A DNA stretch of 64,000 bases from Caenorhabditis elegans (Eukaryota > Nematoda > Chromadorea > Rhabditida > Rhabditidae), in contig NC_003283.11 in NCBI RefSeq assembly GCF_000002985.6, positions 19,035,501 through 19,099,500 of the forward strand, in the 5' to 3' direction. This document shows positions 22,864-33,120 of this stretch, piece by piece (the stretch's first letter is position 1; each line of letters starts with the position of its first letter). A model generated the notes under the pieces. It did not search any database. It had not been told where the DNA came from and was given only the letters and a program-made list of their open reading frames with translations. The position numbers were made by a program, and so were the translations under genes.

Positions 22864-23500
22864 AAATATTTTTGTTTTGTTCAAGCTACATTACTGAAAA
22901 CATGACAAATGTATTTAAAAAGTTATCTTTTAAAAAATGCTGAAATTTTAAAATTTTAAGAGTTGTTTTCTTCACATTTAGAATTTTCCTTGAAAATTCC
23001 CAGATTTTTTGCGATTTTCAAACAATTTAAGGACTACTATTTCTCCTAGAAGTTTCTATAAAATTTGCCAATTTCTCCGTTAAAAACTTATTTTTTCGCC
23101 ATTTTTTTCCCGTTTCGAGCAGTTTTGTGCACTTAATGTGGAGTTGCCGAGCCATTTTCTTTGAGCTTCTTCCCGTCGTTTGCACAAGGAGCTTCTGGTG
23201 GAAGGAAAAATGGTGGATGATGATGAGAAAAGCACTTGACGCCTCCTCCCTTCTTCCCCTTTTTGGCTCTCAGTTTTCAATTTGAAAATGCCGTTTTTTT
23301 ACTGGATTACTTTTTTTCTATTTTTCCTTTTTTGCAGAAACAAAATATGAAAATAAAGTTTAGAATTGAAGAAGGAACTTGATTTTTTGAATTTTTGAGT
23401 TTAAAAAATTTGTGAAATTTTTTTTGAAAAACCTTTAACTTTTTCTTTTTGATTCTTTTTGGATGTTTGAATATCGAAATATAGAGTAAACAAAAAGTTT

Positions 23501-23570
23501 TTACCACAACGGGGAGTCGAACCCTGGCCTGTTGCGCACTGGTCAACCCTCTACCCAGTTGAGCCAAAAA
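23501..23570 (-). repeat. tRNA-like repeat A3
   Basis: Minus-strand copy; B-box reads GGGTTCGACTCCCC, A-box GGCTCAACTGGGTAGAGG. 284 bp before A4. Confidence 0.65.
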
Positions 23571-23784
23571 TGGACTTTTTTCGAAAAAAATGTGTTTTGA
23601 ATTTTTAGATCAAGTTTGTCTGAAATTTTTGGTTTTTAATTTTCATACTAAATTTCTTACAATTGAGCTGAAAATTAGAAATTTTCAGTGGAAATTTTGA
23701 AATTTCAGAATTTTTTTTTGAAAAACATCTATAACTTACGATTATATGGGAATAGTATTGAAGTAAAAACAAAACAAAAATATT

Positions 23785-23853
23785 TTACCACAGCGGGGAC
23801 TCGAACCCCGGTCTTCTGCTCACCAGTCAAATCTCTACCCACTTGAGCTAAAA
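23785..23853 (-). repeat. tRNA-like repeat A4
   Basis: Minus-strand copy; B-box GGGGTTCGAGTCCCC, A-box TAGCTCAAGTGGGTAGAG. 308 bp before A5. Confidence 0.65.
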
Positions 23854-24092
23854 GTGCAATTTTTTCGATTTTTTTTTAATTTTGGAATGTAATTTATTGT
23901 AGAATGGTTACTGTTAGTAGTTTTATTATTACATTGTTTGAAAATCGCCGAAATGTAGAAAAATGTCTTTAAAAATTATATATTTGAAGAAAAAAGTCTC
24001 AACATTTTGAAAATTTGTATATTTTTGAATGAAACTTCTTAAATACATGTTTCATGTGTTTTGTAATGCAGCTTGAACAAAACAAAAAAATT

Positions 24093-24161
24093 CTACCACA
24101 GCGGGGAATCGAACCCCGGTCCTTTGCGCACCAGTCAACCCTCTACCCGGTTGAGCCAAAA
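24093..24161 (-). repeat. tRNA-like repeat A5
   Basis: Minus-strand copy with both boxes intact; 3' tail keeps the TTTTGTTCAAGC motif of the family. Confidence 0.65.
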
Positions 24162-24689
24162 GTGCAATTTTTTCGGATTTTTTTTCGATTTTTTTTTTGG
24201 ATTTTTGGATCAAATATGTGTGTAAAAAACAAATTTTTAAAACTATGTTTGTAAAATAACTGAGAAATTGAAAATTTTGGCACAATTTTTTTTTGTTTCA
24301 AAACTTTTTTTTTAATTTTAATTATTAAAAAAAATTGTTTCTACGAATTTTTTAAGTACTCATGAACCTAACAAAAAGAACATATCCTCCAAGAAAATTT
24401 TCCCTTCTCTCCGGGACCAATTTGTAAGCGGAGAGCACATTGCAAATCGCCCACGCCAACCCAAAAAGCTCATTACTTATTCACTTTTTGGGGAGGAAAG
24501 GGGGTATCTAGACATTTTTTATTATGTAATATTGTTGTATGTGGTGTTTTTAGTATTATCTGAGAAAAAAAAATTTTAGAAAAAAATTTTTTTTTGGTTT
24601 TTTTTCGCAAACTTCCAAATTTTGTTCTCATCTTTTTAAAACGTAATTTTTCACTTTTTCCTTAAATTTTATCAGTTTTAGCGCCCGAA

Positions 24690-27600
24690 ATGGGTCTGGA
24701 AATGTTCACAATGCACACGAAGGTGCTGAACGGTATGGAGGGACGGATGAGGGAGTCAAATATGCGGATTCTCGTCGGATTAGGCGTTGCTGTCGTTTAT
24801 TTGTTTGTTGGAGCAATTGTTTTTGTCAGGTGAGCTGGATAATCTGAAAAAATTTGGAAATTTTTGAAAATTTTAGAAAACAATTGGGGAAATAACTGCG
24901 AAAAATCGATTTCCCAGGAGCAAAACTCCATAGAAGTCTGACTTTGAAGTTTCTAACTGTTGAAAATTGCCAGAAAAACCCAATTAAAAAAAAAAAAACA
25001 AAAATATTTACCACAGCGGGGACTCGAACCCCGGACGTCTGCTCACCAGTCAAGCCTCTACCCAGTTGAGCCAAAAATGTGAATTTTTTTTGAATTTTTT
25101 TTTGAATTTTTGGATGGAAATTAGAGAGAAACTGGTATTTTTAGTTGTTTTCGTCTTTAAGAATGCTGAAATGCAAGAAATTTCAATAAAAATTGTGAGT
25201 TTGAAAAAAAAAGACAACATTTCGAAATTTTATATATTTTTAATGGAACTTCTGAAAACCATGAGTTTATGTGTTTAGTAATATAGCTCCAACAAAACAA
25301 AAATATTTTACCACAGCGGGGACTCGAACCCCCGGTCTTCTGCGTACCAGTCAAGCTTCTACCCAGTTGAGCCAAAAATTCAACTTTTTCAAAAAAAATC
25401 ATTTTTTGTGTTTATATTTAAATCGGAGCATTTAAAAAATGATATTTTAAATACTTCAAATACTACTTTGCTTAAACATTGCTAAAATTGTGAACTTTTC
25501 AGAAGCAAAATATTGACAAAATATAACTTCAAAAGTTCATAATATTTTTCAAAAAATTAGTTTTCTTTTTACAAAAATCCAAAAAAAATTTTTTTGACAC
25601 ACTGAATGCGTTAAAAAAAAAAGAAACAAAAAATTTTACCACAGCGTGGACTCGAACTCCCGATATTTTGCGCGCCAACCAAACTTTTACCCAGTTGAGC
25701 CAAAAAGGAAATTTTTCGAATAAATTTTTTTAAAGTTTTTGGGTGAAAACTGGAGAATAACTCGTATTTTGAGTTGTTTTTACATTATTTTGCTTGAACA
25801 AATGCTGAAATTCTGAATTTTCAAAAAATTAAAAATTGGAAAAAATTCGAAACATAATATTATCTTTAATAAAAAATTCGAAAAATACGTTTTGAATACT
25901 CTGAATACTTTGAGAAAAACTTAATAAAAATTTTTACCATAGCGGGGAGTCGAACCCCGGTCTTTTGCGCACCAGTATATGACTACCCAGTTGTATCCAG
26001 GTGAGCCAAAAATGCAATTAAAAAAAAAAAGTTTTCGATTTTGGAATCATAAATGTTGTAAAATCTTTCTTTTTATTGTTTTTTTTTGTCAAAAGGCCTG
26101 GAATTCAAATTTTTCAGGGCAATTGCGAAAGAAATGAGTTTTTATTCAGATCAAAAAATTCCAAAATTTCATTTTTTTTTTTCACTTAAGGTATGTTAGT
26201 ATAGGCTGAAAATTTTATAAATTCAATTAAAAACGCAGATTTCCAAGTTAAAACCTGCAAAAAATCGATATTTTTCCAGAATCGAGTACCCATTGGAGAA
26301 AATCGAGCGAGAAGCCTACCTGGACTATCAGAATCAGTGGAGGGATCGACTGATACAACTGGATATTGATGGTAAATTAAAATAAAACTGTTTGAAAAAA
26401 AATTAAATTAAAAAAAATTTTGAGAAAAAAATTTCAAAAAAAAAATTTTGAAAAAAAAATTTCAAAAAAAAAATTTTGAAAAAAAAATTTCAAAAAAAAA
26501 ATTTTGAAAAAAAAATTTCAAAAAAAAATTTTTTTTTTGCGCCAAATTAAACAAAACGTTTTTTTGAAAAACATCATTAATTGATCACTACCCTAGGTTC
26601 AACTGATAAGATAGTACTCCTCCCCACTGATACCCTCTCCTTTTTTATCGATTTCCCCACAAAAAATGTGTTTATGGTGGACGTGCTCCCGTTTGGACCA
26701 CAAATATTCCCTTCTAAACCGAGCAATTTTTATTGGAATATTTCTTCAAACCTTTTTTCTCATATTCGGTGCTCGGTTTATTCAATTAATTGAAATTGAC
26801 AACGATTTGAGGGCTCGGAGCAAATTTCATCATGAGCTGGAGCAATTTATGATTAGAAATAATGTGGATCGTAGGTTTCTTTTAGCATTTTAACCGGGAA
26901 AAACTTGTTGAAATTTTTTTCAAAAAATTTGAATTGGAAAAAAAATTTAACACATTTTTCGAAAAATATTTTTTTTTAAAACTTTTTGCACAATTTCTCA
27001 AAAAATTTGTTTTGCCTTTTTTGATTTCTATAAATTTTCACTGTAAAATTTAAAATTAATATTTATATTGACCAATTCGTAATTTTCAATATCTGAAAAT
27101 CTGGATTTTTGGCTCAACTGAGTAGAGGTTTGACTGGTACGGAGAAGGCCGGGGTTCGAGTCTCCGCTGTGGTGAAATATTTTTGTTTTGTTAAAGTTAC
27201 ATGACTAAACACATAATAACATGTATTTTCAACGTTCTATTAAAAAATATATAACATTTCAAAATTTTGAGACTTTTTTCTTCAAATTTAGAATTTTTCA
27301 GAGTATTCCTAAATTTCAGCAATTTTCAAACAATAAAATGAAAAAAACGACTAAAATTAACATTTCCACAATAATTCACATTCAAAATCCGAAAAAAACA
27401 TTTTGAGAAAAGTTGAATTTTTGGCTCAACTGGGTACAGGTTTGACTGGAGCGCAGAACACCGAGGTTCGACTCCCCGCTGTGGCCAAAATTTTTTATTT
27501 GCCTCCTACTACAGTACTCAGTTAAAAAAATTGAAAAATTAACAATTGGAGAAAATTTGAAATTTCGAAATACTTTTTTTTCGAATTTTCAAAAAAAAAA

Positions 27601-30600
27601 ATTCAATTTTTCCGCTCGATTTTTTTTTTGTTTTCAAAATTTTGAATTTTTGACCAAGTTTTACAGCAAAAAATCGATAAATTTCAAAAAAACCAATTTT
27701 TTTTTGATGATTTTTTTCAGAATCCGAAATCGACAAACTCTTCCTAAACATCCGAGAAGCCGCTTTAAATGGTATTTGGATGGATCGTAACCTGACAAGT
27801 GACCCCAATTGGACATTTGGACAAGCTTTCTTCTTCGCCGGTACACTTATTAGTACCGTAGGGTACGGAAGAGTCAGCCCGCGAACAGAATATGGAAAAC
27901 TTTTTACTATTTTGTATTGTGTTATAGGTGAGTGGGTGAAATCAAAAATTTATTTTTCGAAAACCGGAAAGCTTACACAAATTTGATAGTTTTTTTTTCA
28001 AAAATCGATAATTTTTACCGAAAATCGATAATTTTTACCGAAAATCGATATTTTCAGGAATCCCACTCACCTTGGCATTGCTATCGGCAATTGTCGCTAG
28101 AATGAGAGAACCATCGCATAAGCTCAGGGGACTGTTAAATCAACGATTAGGACACTTATTCACTGTTAATCATATTCAGGTAAGAAAATCAATAATTACA
28201 AATAAAGGGTGATTTCCGACACTATCCGACACATCGGAACTTGCCGGCGACACGAAAAATTGTGTCGGCGGTGAATTCCGACACTATCCGACACATCGGA
28301 ACTTGCCGGCGACACGAAAAATTGTGTCGGCGGTGAATTCCGTCACTCTCCGACACATCGGAACTTGCCGGCGACACGAAAAATTGTGTCGGCGGTGAAT
28401 TCCGACACTATCCGACACATCGGAACTTGCCGGCGACACGAAAAATTGTGCCGGCGGTAAATTCCGACACTATCCGACACATCGGAACTTGCCGGCGACA
28501 CGAAAAATTGTGTCGGCGGTGAATTCCGACACTATCCGACACATCGGAACTTGCCGGCGACACGAAAAATTGTGTCGGCGGTGAATTCCGACACTATCCG
28601 ACACATCGGAACTTGCCGGCGACACGAAAAATTGTGTCGGCGGTGGATTCCGACCCTATCCGACACATCGGAACTTGCCGGCGACACGAAAAATTGTGTC
28701 GGCGGTGAATTCCGACACTATCCGACACATCGGAACTTGCCGGCGACACGAAAAATTGTGCCGGCGGTAAATTCCGACACTATCCGACACATCGGAACTT
28801 GCCGGCGACACGAAAAATTGTGTCGGCGGTGAATTCCGACACTATCCGACACATCGGAACTTGCCGGCGACACGAAAAATTGTGTCGGCGGTGGATTCCG
28901 ACACTATCCGACACATCGGAACTTGCCGGCGACACGAAAAATTGTGTCGGCGGTGAATTCCGACACTATCCGACACATCGGAACTTGCCGGCGACACGAA
29001 AAATTGTGTCGGCGGTGGATTCCGACACTATCCGACACATCGGAACTTGCCGGCGACACGAAAAATTGTGTCGGCGGTGAATTCCGACACTATCCGACAC
29101 ATCGGAACTTGCCGGCGACACGAAAAATTGTGTCGGCGGTGAATTCCGACACTATCCGACACATCGGAACTTGCCGGCGACACGAAAAATTGTGTCGGCG
29201 GTGGATTCCGACACTATCCGACACATCGGAACTTGCCGGCGACACGAAAAATTGTGTCGGCGGTGAATTCCGACACTATCCGACACATCGGAACTTGCCG
29301 GCGACACGAAAAATTGTGTCGGCGGTGAATTCCGACACTATCCGACACATCGGAACTTGCCGGCGACACGAAAAATTGTGTCGGCGGTGGATTCCGACCC
29401 TATCCGACACATCGGAACTTATCGGCGACACTAAAAACTGTGTCGGCGGTGGATTCCGACACTGTCCGACACATCGGAACTTACCGGCAACACGAAAAAT
29501 TGTGTCGGCGGTGAATTCCGACACTATCCGACACATCGGAACTTGCCGGCGACACGAAAAATTGTGCCGGCGGTGAATTCCGACACTATCCGACACATCG
29601 GAACTTGCCGGCGACACGAAAAATTGTGTCGGCGGTGAATTCCGACACTATCCGACACATCGGAACTTGCCGGCGACACGAAAAATTGTGTCGGCGGTGA
29701 ATTCCGACACTATCCGACACATCGGAACTTGCCGGCGACACGAAAAATTGTGTCGGCGGTGGATTCCGACCCTATCCGACACATCGGAACTTATCGGCGA
29801 CACTAAAAACTGTGTCGGCGGTGGATTCCGACACTGTCCGACACATCGGAACTTACCGGCAACACGAAAAACTGTGTCGGCGGTGGCTTCCGACCTTCCC
29901 CGATCATGTTTTACTTTTATCGATTTTTTCTCCAATTATCGATTTTTCAGCTAATCCACGTGGGCGTCGTGTTCGCATCTCTCCTCCTCTTCGTCTTCGC
30001 CATTCCGGCGTGGGTATTTTCATCGATCGAAACGGATTGGTCATATCTAGATGCGTTCTACTACTGCTTTGTATCACTTACCACAATCGGATTGGGAGAT
30101 TTCGAGCCGGGAGATGATCCGAATCAATCGTTCCGTGGATTATACAAGATTGGAGCTACTGTATACCTGATGGGCGGTCTGTGTTGTATGATGTTGTTCC
30201 TGGCGACACTCTACGACATTCCGCAATTCAATTTGACGTCGTTTTTCGTGAAAAGTGATGAGGAGATGAGGTTCAGTGAGGTTTGTGGAATTATTGATTT
30301 TTCTGGGAAAAATCGATTTTTTAATAGATTTTTGAAATTTTGAAAATTATTGATTTTTGAAATTTCAAAAAATCGATTTTCTGAAATTTCACAAAATATC
30401 GATTTTCTGAAATTTCAGAAAATCGATTTTTTGAAATTTCACAAAAAATCGATTTTCTGAAATTTCTCAGAATATCGATTTTCTGAAATTTCAGAAAATC
30501 GATTTTCTGAAATTTCACAAAATATCGATTTTTTGAAATTTCACAGAATATCGATTTTCTGAAATTTCACAAAATATCGAATTTCTGAAATTTCACAAAA

Positions 30601-31407
30601 TATCGATTTTTTGAAATTTCGCAGAATATCGATTTTCTGAAATTTCACAAAAAATCGATTTTTTAATAGATTTTTGAAATTTTGAAAATTATTGATTTTT
30701 GAAATTTCAAAAAATCGATTTTCTGAAATTTCACAAAATATCGATTTTCTGAAATTTCAGAAAATCGATTTTTTGAAATTTCACAAAAAATCGATTTTCT
30801 GAAATTTCTCAGAATATCGATTTTCTGAAATTTCAGAAAATCGATTTTCTGAAATTTCACAAAATATCGATTTTTTGAAATTTCACAGAATATCGATTTT
30901 CTGAAATTTCACAAAATATCGAATTTCTGAAATTTCACAAAATATCGATTTTTTGAAATTTCACAGAATATCGATTTTCTGAAATTTCACAAAATATCGA
31001 ATTTCTGAAATTTCACAAAATATCGATTTTTTGAAATTTCGCAGAATATCGATTTTCTGAAATTTCAGAAAATCGATTTTTTGAAATTTCACAAAAAATC
31101 GATTTTCTGAAATTTCTCAGAATATCGATTTTCTGAAATTTCAGAAAATCGATTTTCTGAAATTTCACAAAATATCGATTTTTTGAAATTTCACAGAATA
31201 TCGAATTTCTGAAATTTCACAAAATATCGATTTTTTCAGAAAATTTTCAAAATATTGAGTTTTCAAAATTTAAAACTATCGATTTCTCAATTTGATTTTT
31301 TCAAAAATTATAAAATTTGAAATTATCGATTTTTACAGGAAGATGGAAAGTATGGAACTCTGGATTCTAACGTCGTGGAAAATGGTTTCTACTCTGCCGA
31401 TCATTAG
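24690..31407 (+). CDS. twk-46: TWK-type two-pore-domain potassium channel, isoform a
   Basis: Six exons: 24690-24829, 26280-26371, 27721-27927, 28058-28179, 29951-30280 and 31339-31407 (TAG); phases close, 319 aa. A leak K+ channel of the plasma membrane with four membrane spans and two pore loops. M1 is about residues 27-47; the extracellular cap follows, then pore 1 with filter TVGYG (residues 123-127), M2 beginning at the ILYCVIGIPL stretch, M3 from about residue 188, pore 2 TTIGLGD (231-237), M4 ending LATLYDI, and a short C-tail. The acceptor GTTTTAG 8 nt before the ATG suggests trans-splicing. Introns are full of repeats. AATAAA at 31481-31486. Function is clear. The symbol is my recollection that the gene next to asp-1 on this clone is twk-46, and is less certain than the family call. 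Confidence 0.88.
25008..25077 (-). repeat. tRNA-like repeat A6
   Basis: Minus strand, in intron 1 of the channel gene; B-box GGGGTTCGAGTCCCC. First of four copies spaced 300, 328 and 298 bp apart. Confidence 0.65.
25308..25378 (-). repeat. tRNA-like repeat A7
   Basis: Minus strand; one extra G in the TΨC-like arm. 300 bp after A6. Confidence 0.65.
25636..25706 (-). repeat. tRNA-like repeat A8 (diverged)
   Basis: Minus strand; B-box degraded to GGAGTTCGAGTCC. 328 bp after A7. Confidence 0.6.
25934..26011 (-). repeat. tRNA-like repeat A9 (with insertion)
   Basis: Minus strand; B-box intact, about 10 extra bases in the D-arm region. 298 bp after A8. Confidence 0.6.
26395..26540 (+). repeat. 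Simple A/T repeat in channel intron
   Basis: Repeated AAAAAAATTTTGAAAAAAAAATTTC units, period about 32 bp. No other content. Confidence 0.7.
26666..26870 (+). CDS. twk-46: Alternative first exon of the TWK channel (isoform b)
   Basis: An ATG-started frame of 68 codons plus 1 nt, ending at a GTAGGT donor after 26870. It encodes its own M1 helix ([19 protein letters not shown]) and cap helix ([20 protein letters not shown]), equivalent to the part given by exons 1 and 2 of isoform a. Both alternatives end in phase 1 and join the exon at 27721 in frame (codon GAA from a, CAA from b). No usable acceptor in the needed phase precedes it, which argues for a separate promoter, giving a 310-aa isoform. 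Confidence 0.7.
27107..27174 (+). repeat. tRNA-like repeat A10
   Basis: Plus strand, in the intron before the pore-1 exon; GGCTCAACTGAGTAGAGG and GGGGTTCGAGTCTCC. Confidence 0.65.
27417..27484 (+). repeat. tRNA-like repeat A11
   Basis: Plus strand, 310 bp after A10; GGCTCAACTGGGTACAGG and GAGGTTCGACTCCCC. Confidence 0.65.
28205..29895 (+). repeat. 62-bp GC-rich hairpin minisatellite in channel intron 4
   Basis: About 27 near-identical 62-bp units. Each contains GTGTCGG...CCGACAC inverted 7-mers around GCGGTGAATT, a further CCGACACATCGG, and CGACACGAAAAATTGTG. GC-rich in an AT-rich setting. The unit length is not a multiple of three and all forward frames stay open, so the ORFs of up to 217 codons are artefacts. 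It lies between the M2 and M3 exons and must be transcribed with the gene. Confidence 0.95.
30330..31240 (+). repeat. 24-bp CTGAAATTTCACAAAATATCGATTTT-type minisatellite in channel intron 5
   Basis: About 38 units of GAAATTTCACAAAATATCGA with TTTTCT/TTTTTT linkers. A ~340-bp block is duplicated (30321-30660 and 30663-31000 are almost the same), showing higher-order amplification. Confidence 0.9.
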
Positions 31408-31644
31408 GACTTTTATTGATTTTTTCTCATTAATTCATTGATTTTTTGTATTGTGATGATCTCAATTTGAAAAAAAAAGAAATAAAATGCAATAATTATC
31501 GATTTTTTGAAATAAAGAATGTTTTTTTTTACAATTAAATTAATTAGAAACTCTTCACCTTATCGAATATTGTTATTCACAATTAAAAAAACGATAATCC
31601 GCAAGATTCATAAAATCGATAAATTTCAATTCGGTGGATTCTGA

Positions 31645-31755
31645 CGGAGCTACCGGCGGTCTGTGTTGTATGATGCTATTCCACTCTACGACATTACGCA
31701 ATTCAATTTGCCGTGGGTTTTCGTAAATAGTGATGAAGAAATGAGGTTCAGTGAG
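31645..31755 (+). pseudogene. Decayed duplicate of the channel's pore-2/M4 exon
   Basis: Matches the last 129 nt of exon 29951-30280 (GGCGGTCTGTGTTGTATGATG, then ACTCTACGACATT, then AGATGAGGTTCAGTGAG), but with about 18 nt deleted and several substitutions, and the start of the following intron is also recognisable. It lies about 240 bp past the channel stop codon and has no partner exons. Confidence 0.8.
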
Positions 31756-32039
31756 GTATTTAAATGAATTTATTGATTTTTTTTAGAAAAAATCGATTTT
31801 TATTGATTTTAGAAAATTTACAAATAATCAATTTTCGAATGTTCAAGCATATTCTCGAATTTTCAAGTTCAGTACTGAATTCCTTCGAACTAGACTCCAA
31901 AATTGTCTGAAAACACCGAATTTCATACTGAAAACTTTTCAAAAAAAAAGTTGAATTTCCCGCGAAAATATTTTTGAAGGGTTTCACCATGATGGGCTCG
32001 GCTCGAATATTCAAGCCAACCAAGACAACAAACGTGCAT

Positions 32040-33100
32040 CGAGAAGACACGAGAGTTGCGCCAACTCACCGAAAATTCGTTATAGGCAGTATTGCATTTA
32101 TTAAAAAGGTTTTCATTAAGCTGAAAACACTTAATTAATTTTTATCAAATATGAATCAAAATTCACAAAGTTATTGAGGTATCCAGAAACGCGCCAAGGC
32201 ACCAAAAATGCGTCAACTCACTGAAAAAGCGCCATAGTCGATATTATACTTATTTGAAAGCTCTCATCGAGCTAAACTCAAAAATAAATATCACATTCTT
32301 TTTCTCCGTACATAAAACGAAAAAATTTCCAGTTGTTGTATTTTCAAAATATTGGTAGATCGCCACGCAACACGCGACGCACGCTAAACATTTCGAGCTC
32401 TGAAAACACTAAAATTGCGTCGCAACGCCACCAAAGTTGTGATTTGAGCCACTAAAAGGATCAGAGCTGTACGGTTCATTTCAAAGTTATTTGATTTATT
32501 AAGGTATCGAGAATTGCGTCAAGGACCTAGAAACGCGCCAGTGCACTAAAAAAGCGCCAATATTGATATTACACGTATTTTGATGCTTTCAAAAATCACA
32601 TGCACTTAATATACTTTTGTCGAGTATGAATGAAAACTCCCGAAGTTACGGCTATATCGCGAAACGCGCCAAGGCACGAGAATTGCGCCAACTCACCGAA
32701 AAGGCTTCATATGCAATATTATGTTTATTGTAAAGTTTTTATCAAGCTTTATCAAATATGAATCAAAATTCACGAATTTATTGAGGTATCCAGAAACGCG
32801 TCAAGGCACCATTAATGCGCCAATGGATAACATTAAACTTATTTAGAAGCTTTTTGATGAGCTGAACACTTATGTTCATTCAAATTCGGAGAAAAACCCA
32901 GCAAGATATGCATGTTTCGAGCAACGCGTCAAGGCACCAGAAATGCGTCAACTCACTGAAAAAGCGCCATAGTCGATATTATACTTATTTGAAAGCTCTC
33001 ATCGAGCTAAACTCAAAAATCAATACGTCATTCTTCTCCTCTGTACAGAAAACAAAAAATTTCACAAAATATTCATCATTGAATTCAATACAAAAATCGT
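32040..33100. repeat. GCGCCAAGGCACC-type repeat cluster
   Basis: Four or five loosely tandem units containing GCGCCAAGGCACCxxAAATGCG, CACTGAAAAAGCGCCA and the tail TTATACTTATTTGAAAGCTCTC. Fills the space between the channel and phosphatase genes. No ORF of note. Confidence 0.75.
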
Positions 33101-33120
33101 TCAAATTCAAGCGTCTTCTT

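Larger units (their letters stand above)
21690..24680. other. Upstream region of the K+ channel gene, with tRNA-like repeats
   Basis: Non-coding. Holds tRNA-like repeats listed separately, and two less AT-rich blocks (22250-22430 and 23090-23270) that could be promoter elements of the channel gene; I cannot prove this. No upstream coding exon identified. Confidence 0.4.

Noticed and set aside
22005-27484. Calling the tRNA-like repeats functional tRNA genes
   Set aside because: A and B boxes are good, but anticodon stems and acceptor stems do not pair, and the copies share a non-tRNA tail.
28205-29895. CRISPR-like array
   Set aside because: Units are directly adjacent without unique spacers, and the genome is eukaryotic.
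28551-29935. Long open frames (up to 217 codons, both strands) in the 62-bp repeat
   Set aside because: The unit is not a multiple of three and lacks stops in several frames, so these are by-products of the minisatellite; the region is an intron of the channel gene.
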